62,061 bases of DNA from Streptosporangium minutum (GTDB lineage: Bacteria; Actinomycetota; Actinomycetes; Streptosporangiales; Streptosporangiaceae): positions 1,837-63,897 of the forward strand of contig NZ_NGFP01000016.1 in assembly GCF_002149035.1 (NCBI RefSeq), read 5' to 3'. Every line of letters starts with the position of its first letter. The stretch's first letter is position 1. The notes beneath the pieces are model-generated. The model had not been told where the DNA came from, made no database searches, and worked only from the letters and a program-made list of their open reading frames with translations. Shown one piece after another: positions 51,632 through 60,509 of the stretch. The translations under genes were made by a program, and so were the position numbers.

Positions 51632-52609
51632 CTACCGCTTCTCGGTCGCCCGCGGCGCCGCGGCGCCGGCCCGCCGCGGACCGGCGAGGAGCGTGCCGCC
51701 GTACCTGTAGCCGTAACGCCGGAAGAGCGGCCATGAGAGCGCCGCCGCCGTCAGCCTGGCGGGCAGTGGAAGGCCGGTCCTCCACGAGTCGTCCCGATCC
51801 CGGATGACGGTGACGCCGGTGCTGAAGCGATCCGGATTGCCGGTGACCGTGTGGTTGGTGTGAAGCTCGATCGTCCGGCCCCGCATCGGATTGGCGGCGG
51901 GGTCGGCGCCGCAGAGCCGGAGCAGCGCGTCGATCGTCCCGGCCGGGTCGGCGGCGAACTCCTCGTAGCGCAGGAAGAGCGACCGCTCCGGATGGCGCCG
52001 GGTGATCGCCTGCGAGGCCACGTTGAAGCCGTGCCAGTAGGCCGTGCTCGTCCTGGACGGCATGACGTAGCAGTACTGCTTCGGCCGGCTCCACGACTGG
52101 GCGACCGCCCGGGGGTCGCGTACGAGGTGGACGTAGTAGGGCGTCACCCCCTCGAGGTGCGCCAGCAGGGCCGCCTCGCCCGGGATCTTCGTCGTGTCCA
52201 CGATCACGCCCGCACCCGTCCGCTCGGCGATGGCACGGTAGGTCAGCGCCATCAGGGCGGCGTGCTCGCGGATCTCGTCGCAGTGCAGCCCGCGGTCGAG
52301 CACCCGCCAGGTGTGCCGCGTCCGGACGTAGGCCAGCTGGCGGCGGACGACGGTCTCGGCGTGGTCCTCCACCGAGACCCCGGCCGGCCGGCCGAGCGGC
52401 AGGATCTCCGACCAGAGGTGGCACTCGGTCAGCTCCCTGCCGCAGCCGCACGAGCTGTTGGCGCCCCTGCCCGCGGCGTTCTTCCACAGGAAGTGCAGCT
52501 CCCCTGCGTGGAAGAACCCAGGGATCTCGTTGAGGACGTTGCCGATGATGGTGCTGCCGTTGCGGCACCAGCCGGTGATGCAGAGGATCTTGAGTGGTGA
52601 TGCGTCCAT
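51632..52609 (-). CDS. PAPS-dependent sulfotransferase
   Basis: The 325-residue protein has the PAPS 5-prime-phosphosulfate loop CITGWCRNGSTIIGNVL and the 3-prime-phosphate motif YYVHLVRDPRAVAQSW, with the GELHFLW segment between. A cluster of cysteines (SSCGCGRELTECHLW) could coordinate metal or form disulfides and is unusual. The C-terminal 15 residues are Ala/Arg/Pro-rich. It would sulfate a hydroxyl or amine of the pathway product; cellular PAPS supply is not encoded here. AGGAG precedes the ATG, 15 bp after the MFS stop. Confidence 0.87.
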   Translation of the reverse strand: MDASPLKILCITGWCRNGSTIIGNVLNEIPGFFHAGELHFLWKNAAGRGANSSCGCGRELTECHLWSEILPLGRPAGVSVEDHAETVVRRQLAYVRTRHTWRVLDRGLHCDEIREHAALMALTYRAIAERTGAGVIVDTTKIPGEAALLAHLEGVTPYYVHLVRDPRAVAQSWSRPKQYCYVMPSRTSTAYWHGFNVASQAITRRHPERSLFLRYEEFAADPAGTIDALLRLCGADPAANPMRGRTIELHTNHTVTGNPDRFSTGVTVIRDRDDSWRTGLPLPARLTAAALSWPLFRRYGYRYGGTLLAGPRRAGAAAPRATEKR

Positions 52610-52623
52610 GGCGTGCTCCTGAC

Positions 52624-53790
52624 TCAGCTCACGACCGCCGGCTGCGTGTCCGGCCGGCGGACACACAGCGCCACGGCCACGGCCGCCACCGCGCAAACGG
52701 CGCCGGCCACGAACACGGCGGGGTACCCGAAGCCGGTCGCGACCGCTCCGATCACCGGCCCCCAGACGCTCAGGCCCAGGTCCCAGAAGGAGGTGTAGGC
52801 GCCGATCGCGGCTCCCTGCTTCGACGCCTCGGTGAGGTTCATCACCATCAGGGCGAGGGACGGGTGCAGCAGCGAGAATCCGGCTCCCATGACCAGGCTG
52901 CCGATCACGGCGACCGGCAGGTTCGGGGCCAAGGCGATGATCAGGAGGCCGGCGGCCTCGCCGACGCCGGACCAGGCCGCGACGCGGCGCGGCCCGAGCC
53001 GGTCCGGCAGGTGGCCGATGAACAGCCGCGTGCCGGCGTAGACGGCGCTGAAGCAGCTGAGCACGACGACGCCCGAATCGATGCCGCGGGCCTGGAGGTG
53101 GAGGACGACGAAGGCGGCGAGGCCGGCGTACCCGGCGGCGGCCAGCGCGAGCGCCGCCCCCGGCAGCAGCGCCGGGCGCACCAGCAGGGCGTGTCCCCCG
53201 CTCGGCTGCTCGGTGCGCGGGGGGACGGGAGCCGAGCTGATCAGCGCGAGCCCGATGAGCGCGGCGGCGACGCTGAAGCCCCACACCGCGCCGTAGCCGA
53301 GGGGCAGCAGCGTCGCGCCGAGGAAGGTCCCCACCGAGATCCCGCCCCACATGCTGACGCCGTAGAGTCCGATCAGCTGCCCGCGGCGGTGGTGCGGCGC
53401 GAGCGACACGACCCAGACGGCGCCCGCCGTGAAGAGCGACGCCTCGCCGACGCCGAGCAGCAGGCGGACCGCGATGAGGCCGGTCAGACCGAGTGGCAGG
53501 AAGTAGAGCGCGCCGCCCACGGCGACGATCAGCGCGCCCAGCCGCATGACGAGACGATGGCCGTACCGGTCCGCCAGGTGGCCGGAGACGGGCCGTACGA
53601 GCAGTGCCGTGAGCGCCGTCGCCATCACCACCATGCCGACGGCGACGTCGGTGGCGCCGAAGCTGTCCCGGACGAAGCCCGGCAGCACCGGGATCGCCGC
53701 GGTGAGGCCCAGGTAACCGCAGAAGAGCCCGCCGAAGATCCCGGCGAGGGCGAGGCGCGGGATCGTGCCCTTCTCCGCGGGGGCCGTCAT
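52624..53790 (-). CDS. MFS exporter of the encapsulin-like operon
   Basis: The 388-residue product has about twelve membrane helices, with the loop GHLADRYGHRLVMRLGAL as the MFS signature and a second copy (GHLPDRLGPRRVAAWSG) after helix 8. Its start overlaps the DegT stop by four bases (ATGA), so it is translationally coupled. It is probably the exit route for the pathway product, which would give self-protection if that product is toxic. The substrate is unknown. Confidence 0.87.
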   Translation of the reverse strand: MTAPAEKGTIPRLALAGIFGGLFCGYLGLTAAIPVLPGFVRDSFGATDVAVGMVVMATALTALLVRPVSGHLADRYGHRLVMRLGALIVAVGGALYFLPLGLTGLIAVRLLLGVGEASLFTAGAVWVVSLAPHHRRGQLIGLYGVSMWGGISVGTFLGATLLPLGYGAVWGFSVAAALIGLALISSAPVPPRTEQPSGGHALLVRPALLPGAALALAAAGYAGLAAFVVLHLQARGIDSGVVVLSCFSAVYAGTRLFIGHLPDRLGPRRVAAWSGVGEAAGLLIIALAPNLPVAVIGSLVMGAGFSLLHPSLALMVMNLTEASKQGAAIGAYTSFWDLGLSVWGPVIGAVATGFGYPAVFVAGAVCAVAAVAVALCVRRPDTQPAVVS

Positions 53791-55340
53791 CGCCCCTGCC
53801 CGGCCCGGACGGTATCGGCCGCCGCGGTGACCGGGGCCGCCGCGGTCGCCGGGACCGGGGCCGGGGCCGAGGCCGCCACGGTCGCCGGGACCGGGGCTGG
53901 AGCCGAGGCCGCGGCGGTCGCCGGGGCCGGGGCCGCCGCGGTCGCCGGAGCGGGTTCTCCCTGCCGGCCCGCGCCCTGGCCGTCGGGCGCGTGATCGCGG
54001 CCGTTGCGACGGCCGTCCCGCGCCGCGTCCGGCCGGCGCCGGTCCGGTCCGACGGCGCCCGCCACCTTGCGGACCGCCTTGACCAGGTGATCGCAGTCCT
54101 CCGCCGAGAGGCTGGAGGACAGGGGGATGTCGACGGCCTCCTCCAGGTACCGCTTGGTGTCCGGCAGCAGCGCCTTGATCGTCGCGACGTCCTTGGTGTC
54201 GAACATGAACCGCCAGTTCCAGAAGACCCGCACGTTGGTGTCCTCGTCGGAGCCGAGGTTGCGCGCGTCGATGCCCTCGCAGCAGAGCGCGTGGGCGAAC
54301 CATTTCGCGTCCCCGCCCGGAACGCGGAAGATGAACGCCTCGCCGAGGTAGGCGCCGGGGGCCACCGGCTGCCGGATCGCGATCTCGGTGAGGTCCGAGA
54401 GCGCCGCGGACACGTAGGCGTAGTTGCTGCGGAAGCGTTGCAGGCGGATCGGCAGCCGCTCCATTTCGGCACGCAGCAGGGCGGCGCGGATCTCGTCCAT
54501 GCGGAAGCTGAGCAGCGGCAGGTCGAGATCGGTGCTGATCGGCGGCTCACCGTCCGGGAAATGCCGCCGGAGGCGCCCTTCGTAGGCGCCCGAGAGCACG
54601 ACGGCGCGGGCGAAGAGCGTGCTGTCGTCGGTGACCAGGAAACCGCCCTCGCCGCAGTTGAGCGACTTGTCCGACTGGGTGCTGAAGGCGCCCGCGATGC
54701 CGAAGGTGCCGAGCTTGCGGCCCTTCAATTCGGCGCCGAGGGCCGGCACGGCGTCCTCGAACACCGGCACGCCCATCTCGGCGGCGAAGCGCGTCAGCGC
54801 CTCCATGTCGGCGGCGAAGCCGCGCATGTGGACCACCAGGATCCCCTTGATCTCGGGTGTCCAGCGGCGGCGGAGGTCAGCGAGGTCCATGTGGAGGTTC
54901 TCGTCCACCTCCACCAGGAGGGGCGTGCATCCGGCGAGGACGATGGCGCTGGGGGTGGCGACGAAGGTGAAGCCGGGGCAGGCGATCAGGGAGCCCTGCG
55001 GGATCCCCGCCGCCATGATGGCGAGTGCGAGCGCGGTGGTGCCGCTCGACACGGCCAGCGCGTGCTTGCTTCCGAAGTAGCGGCACAGTTCCTCCTCGAA
55101 CTTGCCGCACTCGGTCTCCTGCTGGGCTCGGTAGTCGTAGCGGAAATAGAGATGGCTGCGGATGGCGCGCAACGCCGCCTCTTCGTCTTCGGGATGGACG
55201 AAGACGGCCCCCTTGTCGTAGGTCGGCCACGGTGTGCGCCGGACGGGGCTGCCGCCGTGCAGGGCGAGCCGCGCGTCCTCGGCCTCCTGGGTCCCAGGTA
55301 ACGGCCGGGCCGGCGCCGAACCCTCCTTCTTCCTGTCCAC
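53787..55340 (-). CDS. DegT/DnrJ/EryC1-family PLP aminotransferase with low-complexity tail
   Basis: Residues 24-425 form the aminotransferase: VSSGTTALALAIMAAGIPQG, CPGFTFVATPSAIVLAG, the Asp in VFEDAVPALGAELKG and the PLP lysine K225 in STQSDKSLNCGEGGFLV. Such enzymes aminate keto-sugars or cyclitols. Residues 431-517 are an extra tail: first basic (432-460), then 462-510 almost entirely Ala, Pro, Thr, Val and Ser in repeats such as APAPVPATVAAS. Ordinary relatives stop near residue 425. The GTG start has AGGAG 7 bases away. It is the first gene of the operon. The tail could load the enzyme into the shell. Confidence 0.88.
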   Translation of the reverse strand: MDRKKEGSAPARPLPGTQEAEDARLALHGGSPVRRTPWPTYDKGAVFVHPEDEEAALRAIRSHLYFRYDYRAQQETECGKFEEELCRYFGSKHALAVSSGTTALALAIMAAGIPQGSLIACPGFTFVATPSAIVLAGCTPLLVEVDENLHMDLADLRRRWTPEIKGILVVHMRGFAADMEALTRFAAEMGVPVFEDAVPALGAELKGRKLGTFGIAGAFSTQSDKSLNCGEGGFLVTDDSTLFARAVVLSGAYEGRLRRHFPDGEPPISTDLDLPLLSFRMDEIRAALLRAEMERLPIRLQRFRSNYAYVSAALSDLTEIAIRQPVAPGAYLGEAFIFRVPGGDAKWFAHALCCEGIDARNLGSDEDTNVRVFWNWRFMFDTKDVATIKALLPDTKRYLEEAVDIPLSSSLSAEDCDHLVKAVRKVAGAVGPDRRRPDAARDGRRNGRDHAPDGQGAGRQGEPAPATAAAPAPATAAASAPAPVPATVAASAPAPVPATAAAPVTAAADTVRAGQGR

Positions 55341-56055
55341 CGTCGGGCTCCTTGCTATCGGCTGGCGGGTTCTCTCCTCGATGGCGCCGGGCAGGCGTGG
55401 TCGACGTCCCCACGCACCTGTGGCCGCAGCGCCGGCGCCTCCCCCGCCCGGCCGTGAGTGAGCCGGAAACGGCGATGGTGGTCATCCGGAAAACCGCAAC
55501 GGGTTACCTGCCCGGGTGCCCGTTCATGAGCCTGACGGGCTTTTCTGACGCTGCTGGAAGCCGATGAAAACTGTTGAAGTTTCGCCAAATGTCTCGATGG
55601 TGTCAATGGGGAGAAAGGGCACGGAGATGCCGATGGGCGACCGTCCTCTCCGCCCGTTCCCGATTACCCGCACCCCGGCCGGCGGCTCCGGCGGCAGGTG
55701 AAACCGCTCTTCCGGGCCTCATCTGGGACGATGAAAATTTCCGCTTTTTCAGGTTGGAAATAAGCTTTCGCTGTTTATCGGGTCGGTAACGAATTCCGAA
55801 CGCCGGACAGGCGCCACGCTTATTTGGCTGTCCGAAATCGGGCCTTAAGAAAAGCCTTCAAAAAACGATCCGAGGATTGCGCCTGCCGAATACTCCATCC
55901 ATGCAGTTCAAGCCGCATGTGAGTAATCGCGGAGGACACCGCCGAGCCGGTCCCGCCGACCTATGTTCAGGTCGATGATTCGCGCGGGCAGGACCCGCCA
56001 CCGTGAGCCGATCTTCTTCAGGAAGCACGCCGGTGAGCGGGAAGCGGTGCAATCG
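55341..56055. other. 715-bp upstream region of the encapsulin-like operon
   Basis: No gene is supported. The part from about 55730 to 55880 is AT-rich, with A- and T-runs unlike the surrounding sequence, and may hold the promoter or a long leader of the minus-strand operon. I could not define clear -35/-10 elements or an operator. Confidence 0.45.
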
Positions 56056-56439
56056 TCACAGGGGCTTGAGCCGGGTGCGCAGGAGGCAGAACTCGTTGCC
56101 CTCGGGGTCGGCCAGGACGTGCCAGCTTTCCGCGCCGGTCTGGCCGATGTCGACGGGCCTGGCGCCGAGAGCGAGCAGTCGTTCCAGCTCGGCATCCTGG
56201 TCGCGGTCGGTGGCGTTGACATCGATGTGCAGCGGAAGCTTTCCCGTCCGGGGGGCACTGGCCGGGCTGAAGACGAGGGTGGGCTGCGGGCCGCCGAAAC
56301 CGGTGTCGGGCGGACCGATCTCGATGCTGCCGTCGGCCTCCCGATCGAGCTCGACGTAGCCGAGGACGTCGCTCCAGAATGCGGCCAGCCGGTCGGGGTC
56401 CGCGGCGTCGATGACCAGTTCACTGATTCGGCATGCCAT
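56056..56439 (-). CDS. VOC-superfamily (glyoxalase-like) protein
   Basis: The 127-residue protein reads ISELVIDAADPDRLAAFWSD, TLVFSPASAPRTGKLPLHID and ESWHVLADPEGNEFCLLRTR, a standard Glyoxalase_6-type VOC protein. The His, Glu and Asp residues could bind a metal. It starts at an ATG at 56439 and precedes the operon region but is separated from it by 715 bp. No substrate can be inferred. Confidence 0.83.
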   Translation of the reverse strand: MACRISELVIDAADPDRLAAFWSDVLGYVELDREADGSIEIGPPDTGFGGPQPTLVFSPASAPRTGKLPLHIDVNATDRDQDAELERLLALGARPVDIGQTGAESWHVLADPEGNEFCLLRTRLKPL

Positions 56440-56481
56440 GGCCGTCACTATACGTAGATGACGTAACAGGCTTGGACGCGG

Positions 56482-56847
56482 ATGCCTGGTGGGAGCGGAA
56501 GGGCCAGTCCGGGGACGGCGGTCCGGTCCTGCCCCCACCTGACCCGCAACGCCCTGGAGCGCCCATTCATGTGCGCTCTGCAGACAGGCGACGCCGACTT
56601 GCTCGGTGTCCTGGCCGAGCACCCGCGTACCAAGGAACCACTCGTCAACGTGGGCCCGGCCACGCTGATGTACATGGTCCTGCCGGTGTGGCGCGAGCAC
56701 CACCTGGCCCGTACGGACTGGCCGCTGGATGAGCAGGCCTGGTCGAGGTGGAGGTGCCGGCGGGAATTCTCGGCGTTCCCGGATAAGACCACGACCTCAC
56801 ACTCACCTGGTCGCCCGCGCCCCGGTGCGGGCGCGCAGGCGGCGTAG
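56482..56847 (+). CDS. possible protein fragment, 121 aa
   Basis: The frame has high third-position GC and a protein-like middle, LTRNALERPFMCALQTGDAD, LLGVLAEHPRTKEPLVNVGP and MYMVLPVWREHHLARTDWPL. The start lacks a ribosome site, and the end overlaps the next minus-strand gene. It could be the end of a decayed gene, but no family is recognised. Confidence 0.35.
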   Translation: MPGGSGRASPGTAVRSCPHLTRNALERPFMCALQTGDADLLGVLAEHPRTKEPLVNVGPATLMYMVLPVWREHHLARTDWPLDEQAWSRWRCRREFSAFPDKTTTSHSPGRPRPGAGAQAA

Positions 56848-57714
56848 CATGCGGGCGTCCTCGTAGCCGACGTCGCGTGCCGCCGCCTCGGTCGTGGCCC
56901 CTTGGGTGATGAGATGTTCGGCCCGCTCCAGCCGTAGCGCGGTCTGGTATGCCAGCGGCGTCAGGCCGGTCGCGTCGCGGAACAGCCGGGTCACGGTCCG
57001 CTCGCTGCAACGTGCCGTCCGGGCGAGCAGGCTGAGCGGGAGGCGTTCGGTGAACTGTGTGTCGATCAGATCCTGGACGCGGTGCACGGTCTCGTCGACA
57101 TGCGAACGGTGCCGGAACATCATGCTGATCTGCCGGGCCGCGCCGTCGCGGTGGGCGTGGACCACCATGGTGCGGGCCACCTGCCCCGCGACGCGCGGGC
57201 CGTGGCGCACGCTGAGCAGGTGCAGCGCCACATCGATGCCGCTGGCCACTCCCGCCGAGGTGACCACCCGCTCGTCCGCGACATACAGTGCGTCCCGGAC
57301 CACGTGTGCCTTGGGGTACAGGCGCGCCAATTCATCCTGGACCGTATGGTGCGTTGTGCAGCGGCGACCATCGAGCAGCCCGGCCCTGCCCAGCACGTCA
57401 GCGCCCGCGCACACCCCGGCGAGCGTGCCGCCGGTCGCATGATGGTCGCGCAACCGGGCGAAGGTCCCGGCGTCCGGCATCCGGACGGGCCCGCGCCAGC
57501 CCGGCACGACGATCAGGTCGTCGGCGTCCAGTTCGGGCCACTGCGTCTGGGCCCGCAGCGGGAGCCCCTGTACGGTGGCGACGTCCTGCTCCGCGGAGAC
57601 GTAGACGAGCTTGTAGGCGTGGCCGAGGTCTGCCGCCGTGGAGAAGACCTGGGCCGGTCCCGCCACGTCGAGCAGGTGGACCGACGGGACGAGCAGGAAG
57701 ACAACGCGCGCCAT
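56803..57714 (-). CDS. GlxA-family AraC-type regulator (DJ-1 domain plus HTH)
   Basis: Residues 1-185 form the DJ-1/PfpI domain with VCAGADVLGRAGLLDGRRCT (nucleophile elbow Cys). Residues about 205-300 carry the AraC double helix-turn-helix (LLARTARCSERTVTRLFRDA, TEAAARDVGYEDARMLRRL). The length of 303 residues is normal. It starts 11 bp after the isochorismatase-like gene on the same strand, so the two form an operon. The DJ-1 domain probably senses an amide or aldehyde substrate. Confidence 0.87.
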   Translation of the reverse strand: MARVVFLLVPSVHLLDVAGPAQVFSTAADLGHAYKLVYVSAEQDVATVQGLPLRAQTQWPELDADDLIVVPGWRGPVRMPDAGTFARLRDHHATGGTLAGVCAGADVLGRAGLLDGRRCTTHHTVQDELARLYPKAHVVRDALYVADERVVTSAGVASGIDVALHLLSVRHGPRVAGQVARTMVVHAHRDGAARQISMMFRHRSHVDETVHRVQDLIDTQFTERLPLSLLARTARCSERTVTRLFRDATGLTPLAYQTALRLERAEHLITQGATTEAAARDVGYEDARMLRRLRARTGARATR

Positions 57715-57725
57715 GGTCGCCGAGC

Positions 57726-58310
57726 CTAGTCTCCGATCACCTGGTCGACGGTCCGGATGGCCGCGAACCGGCCGGCCAGCGCATACTCGGTGCGGGCGAT
57801 GACGTCGGCGACTCCCAGCGTCCGCGGGTCCGCCACCAATTCCGCGAACGGCAGATCCGCTGACGCGTCGCGGTGCGGGATCGGGGTCGTGGCCGTGGCG
57901 TCGACGGCGAAGACCACCTCGAATCCCAGGTCGGAGGCGATCCGGGCGGTGGTCTCGCAGCACTGCTCGGTCCTGATGCCGCACACGGTCAGCTCCCTCA
58001 CCCCTCTAGCGGTGAGCATCTGGTGCAGGTTCGTCGTGGTGAAGGCGTTGTGCGCCGTCTTGGTGATGACCGGTTCCCCGGCGCGCGGATCAAGCCCCTC
58101 CATCAGGCGGACATATCCCCGAGCCGGGTCGAACACCGTTCCTGACCCCGGCCGCGAACCCAGTACCCACACCACCAGCTCGTCGTGAGCCCGCGCGCCC
58201 GCCACCAGCCGGTTGACCTGCGTGACGATGGCCGGCTGCGAGACGAACTCCCAGTCGGGAAGCCGCCGGAAGGATTCCTGGACGTCGATGACGACGAGTG
58301 CTCTGTTCAC
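57726..58310 (-). CDS. isochorismatase/nicotinamidase-family hydrolase
   Basis: The 194-residue protein has the Asp-Lys-Cys triad: VVIDVQESF, ITKTAHNAF and CGIRTEQCCETTARIA. With Cys present it is likely an amidohydrolase rather than an isochorismatase. The start is GTG at 58310. It is followed at once by the GlxA regulator gene, which often controls such hydrolases. Confidence 0.85.
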   Translation of the reverse strand: MNRALVVIDVQESFRRLPDWEFVSQPAIVTQVNRLVAGARAHDELVVWVLGSRPGSGTVFDPARGYVRLMEGLDPRAGEPVITKTAHNAFTTTNLHQMLTARGVRELTVCGIRTEQCCETTARIASDLGFEVVFAVDATATTPIPHRDASADLPFAELVADPRTLGVADVIARTEYALAGRFAAIRTVDQVIGD

Positions 58311-58698
58311 CTGCCCAGCATCCAGGACGGAAGCCGGCGGCTGAAGGCACAAGCCGGACAGCCTGCGGACCGATCCGGCCGCCCCGGCCACTCATGGACG
58401 ACGTCCCGGCCTGCGCTCCGGGCCACGGGTTCGGGGGCCGGTGCCCCGGCTCGTCCTCCGGACGCGCGTCGGTGGAGGTACGGCGAAGCGACGGCCCGGT
58501 ACACGACAACCGAACGGTACTTCGGAAACACCCGTCCGGACAGATCACGAGAAAACGATGGTGCCGGGCCGGCGGGAGAAGCGTCGGCGATCTGACCGAG
58601 CGGTGCTCGAACCGGGCGGCGTTTCAGGCGGCAGACGCCCGACCTGGTCGCGGGCAGCCTCATCGAGGTCCGCATGGAGCAGCCCATTGGGACCATGC
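58311..58698. other. 388-bp intergenic stretch, nothing identified
   Basis: No gene or clear hairpin was seen. The promoter of the isochorismatase/GlxA operon should lie here. Confidence 0.4.
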
Positions 58699-59343
58699 TC
58701 ATATGCGGGGGATCTGGCCATGTTCGTAGGCCCAGATGACCGCCTGGACACGGTCGCGGAGCTGGAGCTTGGCCAGGATGCGGCCGACGTGGGTCTTGAC
58801 CGTGCCCTCCGAGAGGAAGAGGCGCCCGGCGATCTCGGCGTTCGTCTCGCCCTGCGCGATGTGCTGGAGGACCTCCCGCTCGCGGTCCGTGAGGGGGATG
58901 GGCGGATCGGCCGGCAGCGGCAGGGTGGGGGCGACGTGGTCGAGCAGCCGCCGGGTGGTGGAGGGTGCGATGACCGCGTCACCCTCGTACACGGTCCGGA
59001 CGGCGGCCACGATCTCCTCGGCGGGCGCGTCCTTGAGCAGGAACCCCGAGGCGCCCGCACGGAGCGCGGCGAAGGCGTATTCGTCCAGGTCGAACGTAGT
59101 GAGCACGATCACCTTGGGCCCGCCCCCGGCCAGGAGCCTGCGAGTGGCCTCCACACCGTCGAGGAGAGGCATCCGCACGTCCATGAGCACCACGTCGGCG
59201 ACGACCTTCCCGAGCCTGGCCAGTGCCTCGAGGCCGTCACGCGCCTCCCCCACGACAGTCATGTCGCCCTGAGCCTGGATGACCATGATCGTGCCGGTAC
59301 GCACGAGGTCCTGGTCGTCCACCACGAACACCCGGATCGTCAC
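58699..59343 (-). CDS. LuxR/NarL-family response regulator
   Basis: The 214-residue protein has a receiver domain with the phospho-acceptor Asp in DVVLMDVRMPLLDG and a LuxR helix-turn-helix (LTDREREVLQHIAQGETNAE, SEGTVKTHVGRILAKLQ). The GTG start overlaps the kinase stop as GTGA, so it is translationally coupled to the sensor. It should activate genes when phosphorylated by that kinase; the regulon is unknown. Confidence 0.92.
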   Translation of the reverse strand: MTIRVFVVDDQDLVRTGTIMVIQAQGDMTVVGEARDGLEALARLGKVVADVVLMDVRMPLLDGVEATRRLLAGGGPKVIVLTTFDLDEYAFAALRAGASGFLLKDAPAEEIVAAVRTVYEGDAVIAPSTTRRLLDHVAPTLPLPADPPIPLTDREREVLQHIAQGETNAEIAGRLFLSEGTVKTHVGRILAKLQLRDRVQAVIWAYEHGQIPRI

Positions 59344-60509
59344 ACTGCGCCCTTCTGGTACGGCAAGCGGGCCGTCACCACGAAGCCCCGCTCCCCTGCG
59401 GCTCCGGCGGAGAGCGTGCCACCGACCGCCAGCAGTCTCTCGCGCATCCCGGCCAGCCCGTTGCCCGGCGCCGTGCCCGCGGTCGGCGCGGGAGCCCGGC
59501 CGTCGTCCGCCACGGTCACTTCCAGATCCACCGGCGTCCACGACAATCTGACCGACGAGCTCGCTCCGCCGCCCGCGTGCTTGAGCGTGTTGGTCAACGC
59601 CTCCTGGACCACCCGGTAGAGCGCCAGCTCTGCCCCCGGCCCGATCGGCCGCGCCCTACCGGCGGTGGTCATGGTCACCGCGAGCCCGGCCGCGCGAGCC
59701 CGATCCAGCAGCTCCGGGAGTTCGGCCAGCCCCGGTTGCGGCCGCAGATCGCCGGCCTCGGAGCCGACGGCGGTGTCCGAGCGGAGCACGCCGACCAGGC
59801 CGCGCATCTCGGTGAGCGCTTGGCGTCCGGTCTCCTCCACCGTGGCCAGCACCTCGGTGGCGCGCTCGGGGATCAGCCGCCCACCTCTGGCCTGGGCGAC
59901 GATGACGGCCAGGGCGTGGGCCACCACGTCGTGCATCTCGCGGGCGATCCTGGCCCGTTCCGCCAGGGTGGCCTGAGCGGCTGACACGCCGGCCTGTTCC
60001 TTCAGGAGGTTGACGTAGACGAGCTGAGTCCTGCGGTACAGGCCGAGCCCCCAGGCCGCCACCACAACGGCCACCAGAAGACCCAGCAGCATCCACGGAT
60101 CCGGTCCCAGATGAGCGGCCGCGACGCTGGAGTCCGTGGCGAACCTGGCCGCGGCCAGTCCCGCCCCCGCCAGCCCCACGACCACGGGTAGGTACGACCT
60201 GCCGTACGCGGTGCAGGAGTAGAGGGCGAGCGGGAAGAGCACAACGGTCGGCAAGACGATGAAGAGCCCGGTCACGACTGCTTGTACGGCCAGCGCCACG
60301 GCGATCACGAAGAATGCGCGCAGGTCCCGGCGGAAGGCGAACGCCACGTGCGCCAGCAGGCAGGCCGCCACCAGGATCGCCGCCCGCTCCCCCGGCACCG
60401 ACAGCACCGCCACCACGACCGAGAGCAGGAACAGTGGTACCCCGACCACGAACGCGGCCACAGCGTCGAACGCCCGCGGCGCCGCCACCCACCGCATCAC
60501 CGCGCGCAC
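59340..60509 (-). CDS. NarL-type histidine kinase (HisKA_3)
   Basis: About four to five membrane segments in residues 20-165 are followed by the phospho-acceptor His in ARIAREMHDVVAHALAVI, the N box VVQEALTNTLKHAGGGASS and the G2 box GNGLAGMRERLLAVGG. It is a typical actinobacterial sensor kinase of the DesK/NarX class without an extracellular domain. The start overlaps the end of the membrane-protein gene by 13 bases. Confidence 0.92.
   Translation of the reverse strand: MRAVMRWVAAPRAFDAVAAFVVGVPLFLLSVVVAVLSVPGERAAILVAACLLAHVAFAFRRDLRAFFVIAVALAVQAVVTGLFIVLPTVVLFPLALYSCTAYGRSYLPVVVGLAGAGLAAARFATDSSVAAAHLGPDPWMLLGLLVAVVVAAWGLGLYRRTQLVYVNLLKEQAGVSAAQATLAERARIAREMHDVVAHALAVIVAQARGGRLIPERATEVLATVEETGRQALTEMRGLVGVLRSDTAVGSEAGDLRPQPGLAELPELLDRARAAGLAVTMTTAGRARPIGPGAELALYRVVQEALTNTLKHAGGGASSSVRLSWTPVDLEVTVADDGRAPAPTAGTAPGNGLAGMRERLLAVGGTLSAGAAGERGFVVTARLPYQKGAV

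Noticed and set aside
52624-54550. Very long minus-strand frames that would fuse the sulfotransferase or MFS protein to upstream Arg/Pro-rich sequence
   Set aside because: The upstream parts are shadows of the neighbouring gene in another frame; ribosome sites and family starts support 52609 and 53790.
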